Assembly: GCA_017441945.1 (NCBI GenBank)
Contig: JAFSBG010000080.1
Span: 1 to 64,000, forward strand
Origin: Clostridia bacterium
Lineage (GTDB): Bacteria > Bacillota > Clostridia > Oscillospirales > Butyricicoccaceae
Direction: 5' to 3'
DNA length: 64,000 nucleotides
Each line of letters starts with the position of its first letter. The first letter of the stretch is position 1. Shown in pieces: positions 61,299-64,000 of the stretch. The position numbers and the translations under genes are program-made. The notes under the pieces were generated by a model. That model did not search any database. It worked only from the letters and a program-made list of their open reading frames with translations, and had not been told where the DNA came from.

Positions 61299-62321
61299 TT
61301 ATTTTATATCCTGGAGCTTCATATCACTGCCCTTGACAAAGCCAGCTCTTCTCATCACATTGTCGATAGCAAGAGAAAGCACTGCCGGAAGAAGGAAGTG
61401 AAGAATCGCAATATAAATAATCGTCACAGCGCCGCCAACATTCGGAGCCATTGTGATATATGTAGTCACCTGTCCTACAAGGCCGGATGTACCCATACCT
61501 GCGCCTGCTGCCACATTTTCCATGCCGAGAAGTGCAGAAATTATGCCGACGATGCCGCCTGCCAGAGTCGGAGCAACCCAGATAGCAGGCTTTTTGAGAA
61601 TGTTAGGCACCTGAAGCATAGACGTGCCGATACCCTGAGCCATAAAACCGCCGAAACCGTTTTCCTTGTAGCTGATGACAGCAAAGCCTATCATCTGAGC
61701 ACAGCAGCCTGCCGTTGCGGCGCCCGCTGCAAGTCCGTCAAGACCGAGCATAATGCAGAGAGCGGCAGATGAGATAGGCAGAGTAAGCACCATACCGACG
61801 AGAGCGCCGAGAGCAAAGCCCATAGGCACCTTTGCCATAAGTGTAGCTTCGTTGATTACAGAACCGAGCCATGTCATAAAATTGCTTACATAAGGGCCGA
61901 CAAAATTGCCCACAAGACCGCCTGCGACAAGGGTTACAAATGGTGTAAGAAGGATGTCAACAGGAGTTTTCTTGGAAACAAGCTGTCCCATTTCCGCACC
62001 AACAACGGAAGCAAGATATGCGCCTACAGGACCGCCGAGAGCATAGCCGACAGCACCCACGCCTGCCGATGAAAAGAGCACCAATGGGTCACACTTCATA
62101 CCGTAAGCAATAGCAACACCGATAGCTGCACCGCAGACAGGAGAGCTTGCTCCGATCTGAGATGCCGCGACAGCGAGAAATTCCAGACCAGGCAGCTTTG
62201 CAAGCTGTGAAATTATGAGACCGATGATGAGTGAACTGAAAAGACCCATCGCCATAGCACTCATTGCATCAATGAAATATCTCTTGAAAAAATTGGAAAA
62301 TGCGTTATTTTTCTTAGCCAT
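61299..62321 (-). CDS. PTS EIIC_2-type membrane transporter
   Basis: 340 residues, about eight to ten transmembrane segments rich in Gly and Ala (GLFSSLIIGLIISQLAKLPG, GVGAVGYALGGPVGAYLASV, FVTLVAGGLVGNFVGPYVSN, GGIVGIISALLGMENVAAGA). It matches the stand-alone EIIC-like family found in Firmicutes (PF13303 type). No EIIA or EIIB domain is attached and none is nearby, so phosphotransferase coupling is uncertain. AGGAGA upstream. Confidence 0.82.
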   Translation of the reverse strand: MAKKNNAFSNFFKRYFIDAMSAMAMGLFSSLIIGLIISQLAKLPGLEFLAVAASQIGASSPVCGAAIGVAIAYGMKCDPLVLFSSAGVGAVGYALGGPVGAYLASVVGAEMGQLVSKKTPVDILLTPFVTLVAGGLVGNFVGPYVSNFMTWLGSVINEATLMAKVPMGFALGALVGMVLTLPISSAALCIMLGLDGLAAGAATAGCCAQMIGFAVISYKENGFGGFMAQGIGTSMLQVPNILKKPAIWVAPTLAGGIVGIISALLGMENVAAGAGMGTSGLVGQVTTYITMAPNVGGAVTIIYIAILHFLLPAVLSLAIDNVMRRAGFVKGSDMKLQDIK

Positions 62322-62359
62322 TATTCTTTCTCCTATAACATATTTTCATTATCATAGCA

Positions 62360-62386
62360 GAACGGCTCCCACGAAAGAGAGCCGTC
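62360..62386. terminator. Hairpin after the asparaginase gene
   Basis: ACGGCTC (62362-62368) pairs with GAGCCGT (62378-62384). The T-run is weak, so it may be a terminator or only a stabilising hairpin. Confidence 0.45.
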
Positions 62387-62396
62387 AATAACATAA

Positions 62397-63386
62397 TTAA
62401 AGTGTAACTTCACCTGCGTAGTTTGTTTCGAAAATAAAGCGTACTTTTTCCATATCATCTGTCTGGCCAAGAGCCCACATAAGCTTTGTGACAGCAGCTT
62501 CGGAAGTCATATCGAATGCCTGAATAGCGCCTGTCTGCATAACCTTCTGACCAACCTGATAGAGGCTGAAGTCGGAGCGTTCATAGAGACACTGGGAGCA
62601 TACAACGATAGCAACGCCGTTTGCTCTTGCTCTTTCAAGCTTTGCGATAAAGTCACGGCGCATGAACTGGATACCACCGAGACCGAATGCTTCGATAACA
62701 ATGCCCTTATAACCCATATCAATGAGCTTATCGATAATGGATGGGTCTGTTGCAGGTGTCAGCTTGAGAAGGAATACGTCGGAGGAATAGTTGTCTTCCA
62801 ATGTATAAGCACCTTCAGGAGCAACGAGGATATCGTAGTCGATATGAAGACCGGAAGCGTCGATAACGCCTGCGTTTGGAGCATTGATGGATTCAAAAGC
62901 GTTGAAGCCTGTTGTTCTTACCTTAACAGCACGTGTGCCGAGAATGATCTTTCTGTCGAATGCGATAAACACGCCCGGAGCGGAAGATGCCGCCATAGCG
63001 AATGCGCAGCAGAGGTTAGGAATAGCATCGGAGAATGGCTGACCGACAGGAACCTGAGAACCTGTGAGAACTACAGGGATAGGGAGGTTTCTCAGCATGA
63101 ATGAAAGCATAGCCGCTGTGTAGCTCATTGTGTCTGTGCCATGAACGACAACGATACCGTCATAGAGTGTGCCTGCGTTGTATACTTCCTGAGCGATGAT
63201 CTTCCATTCTTCAGGCTGGATATTACTGCTGTCGAGACGGAGGATTTCCTTGACTGTTACATGATAATCCTTTGCAACATCACCCATCTGGCTGAGAAGC
63301 ACTTCAGGAGCTGCAGGAGCATAGCCTTCCTCTGTCTGAGTCGACATGATAGTACCGCCTGTTGTAAGCATCAAAATATTATACAT
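62397..63386 (-). CDS. ansA: L-asparaginase, type I
   Basis: 329 residues. The two catalytic threonine regions are intact: TTGGTIMS (Thr12) and VHGTDTMSYT (Thr84-Asp85), with KVRTTGFNAFES for the Lys. No signal peptide, so it is cytoplasmic. Hydrolyses Asn to Asp and ammonia. Divergent from the formiminotransferase gene. Confidence 0.95.
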   Translation of the reverse strand: MYNILMLTTGGTIMSTQTEEGYAPAAPEVLLSQMGDVAKDYHVTVKEILRLDSSNIQPEEWKIIAQEVYNAGTLYDGIVVVHGTDTMSYTAAMLSFMLRNLPIPVVLTGSQVPVGQPFSDAIPNLCCAFAMAASSAPGVFIAFDRKIILGTRAVKVRTTGFNAFESINAPNAGVIDASGLHIDYDILVAPEGAYTLEDNYSSDVFLLKLTPATDPSIIDKLIDMGYKGIVIEAFGLGGIQFMRRDFIAKLERARANGVAIVVCSQCLYERSDFSLYQVGQKVMQTGAIQAFDMTSEAAVTKLMWALGQTDDMEKVRFIFETNYAGEVTL

Positions 63387-63405
63387 AATTATCTACTCCC
63401 TGTTA

Positions 63406-63434
63406 TTGAAAAAATATTTTTTATGTGTTATACT
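63406..63434 (+). promoter_or_regulatory. Promoter for the formiminotransferase gene
   Basis: TTGAAA (63406-63411), 17-bp spacer, TATACT (63429-63434). 84 bp before the start codon. Confidence 0.7.
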
Positions 63435-63518
63435 GAAACCATATAAGGGACACAAATCGCCCCATATATAAATATAATAACAAATATTTTATAAAAATAC
63501 AATAGGAGAAATCGACTT

Positions 63519-64000
63519 ATGGCTAAAATTATTCAGTGCGTTCCTAACATTTCCGAAGGCCGCCGTCCAGAAATCGTTGAAGCAGTTATCAACGAAGTAC
63601 GTTCCACAGCAGGTGTAACACTTATCGACTACTCTTCCGACGCTTCCCACAACCGTACAGTTATCACATTCCTCGGCGACGAAAATTCCGTTGGCGAAGC
63701 TGCTTTCAAGCTTGCAAAGAAGGCTGTTGAGCTTATCGACCTCCGCGTTCACGAAGGCGAACACCCACGCATGGGCGCTGTTGACGTTATCCCATTCATT
63801 CCAATCAAGGAAACAACACTTGACGAATGTGATGAAATCGCAAAGGCTGTCGGCGCAAGAATCTGGAACGAATGCCAGATGCCTGTTTTTCTTTACGAAC
63901 ACTCCGCAAGCACACCAAAGCGTGAAAACCTCGCAACAATCCGCAAGGGTCAGTTTGAAGGCATGGCTGAAAAGATGGCTAAGCCTGAATGGACAGCAGA
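63519..64000 (+). CDS. ftcD: Glutamate formiminotransferase (5' part, continues beyond the window)
   Basis: 160 codons from the ATG at 63519 (AGGAGA at 63504-63509) to the window edge with no stop. Starts AKIIQCVPNISEGRRPEIVE and contains SSDASHNRTVITFLG and HEGEHPRMGAVDVIPFIP, the hallmark of the formiminotransferase N-terminal domain. It transfers the formimino group from formiminoglutamate to tetrahydrofolate in histidine breakdown. Whether a cyclodeaminase domain is fused cannot be seen. Confidence 0.95.
   Translation, partial: MAKIIQCVPNISEGRRPEIVEAVINEVRSTAGVTLIDYSSDASHNRTVITFLGDENSVGEAAFKLAKKAVELIDLRVHEGEHPRMGAVDVIPFIPIKETTLDECDEIAKAVGARIWNECQMPVFLYEHSASTPKRENLATIRKGQFEGMAEKMAKPEWTA

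Overview
The window is a chromosomal segment of a low-to-mid GC member of the Bacillota, class Clostridia, most like the gut Ruminococcaceae/Oscillospiraceae group. The signs are a Gram-positive S10-spc-alpha ribosomal gene order, a zinc-type S14, a cysteine-free S4, a T-box in front of pheST, IreB, RNase J, YitT and PucR families, ferredoxin-fused aldo/keto reductases, consensus sigma-A promoters (TTGACA-17-TATAAT type) and strong AGGAGG ribosome binding sites. No rRNA, tRNA, CRISPR array, transposase or prophage gene was seen. The taxonomic placement is inferred from gene content only.

Layout. 1-8.5 kb: an unknown membrane protein, a ferredoxin-type aldo/keto reductase, a membrane EAL/degenerate-GGDEF protein, then pheST behind a 480-nt leader with a T-box, then ireB. 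8.5-22.7 kb: accessory genes, comprising a PadR-DUF2812-PhzF operon, an NlpC/P60 hydrolase, a second ferredoxin-type reductase with a three-domain GNAT/deaminase-like/GNAT protein, two LysR regulators, a YcxB/DUF2500 cluster, tandem YitT proteins and an SLH-GH18 protein. 22.7-31.4 kb: a peptidase island (P1/DmpA-like, TldD/TldE-like, M18, plus a PucR-type regulator and RidA) whose gaps are filled with unusual hairpin repeats. 31.5-35.9 kb: an ECF sigma/anti-sigma pair with divergent ECF-type promoters, a HIRAN protein and RNase J.

36.1-51.6 kb on the minus strand is the ribosomal superoperon: rpsJ-rplCDWB-rpsS-rplV-rpsC-rplP-rpmC-rpsQ, rplNXE-rpsNH-rplFR-rpsE-rpmD-rplO-secY-adk-map-infA-rpmJ, rpsMKD-rpoA-rplQ. 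Its main oddity is rplE (L5), where two in-frame TAA codons interrupt an otherwise intact reading frame. 52.4-57.1 kb is a probable minD-mgsA-like-hisS-gyrB-pspC operon; the mgsA-like protein has lost its catalytic residues. 57.4-64 kb holds ppdK, a DegV protein, a PTS IIC-type transporter, an asparaginase and the start of a glutamate formiminotransferase gene.

The most novel signal is a set of intergenic hairpin-linker arrays at 23022-23133, 23245-23335, 24388-24480, 29303-29416 and 57171-57264. In each, short perfect or near-perfect palindromes of 9-17 bp, all different in sequence, are separated by a nearly constant 7-nt (or 8-nt) linker: ATGAATT, NCGATAT or TATGTAAT. Each array ends at a 13-16 bp palindrome, usually TGTGA-n4-TCACA, joined to a module that begins TTGAATAA and contains CTCCCTC hairpins. 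The hairpin side always faces a gene. A second family of GTAGGGG-headed hairpins is scattered through the same gaps.
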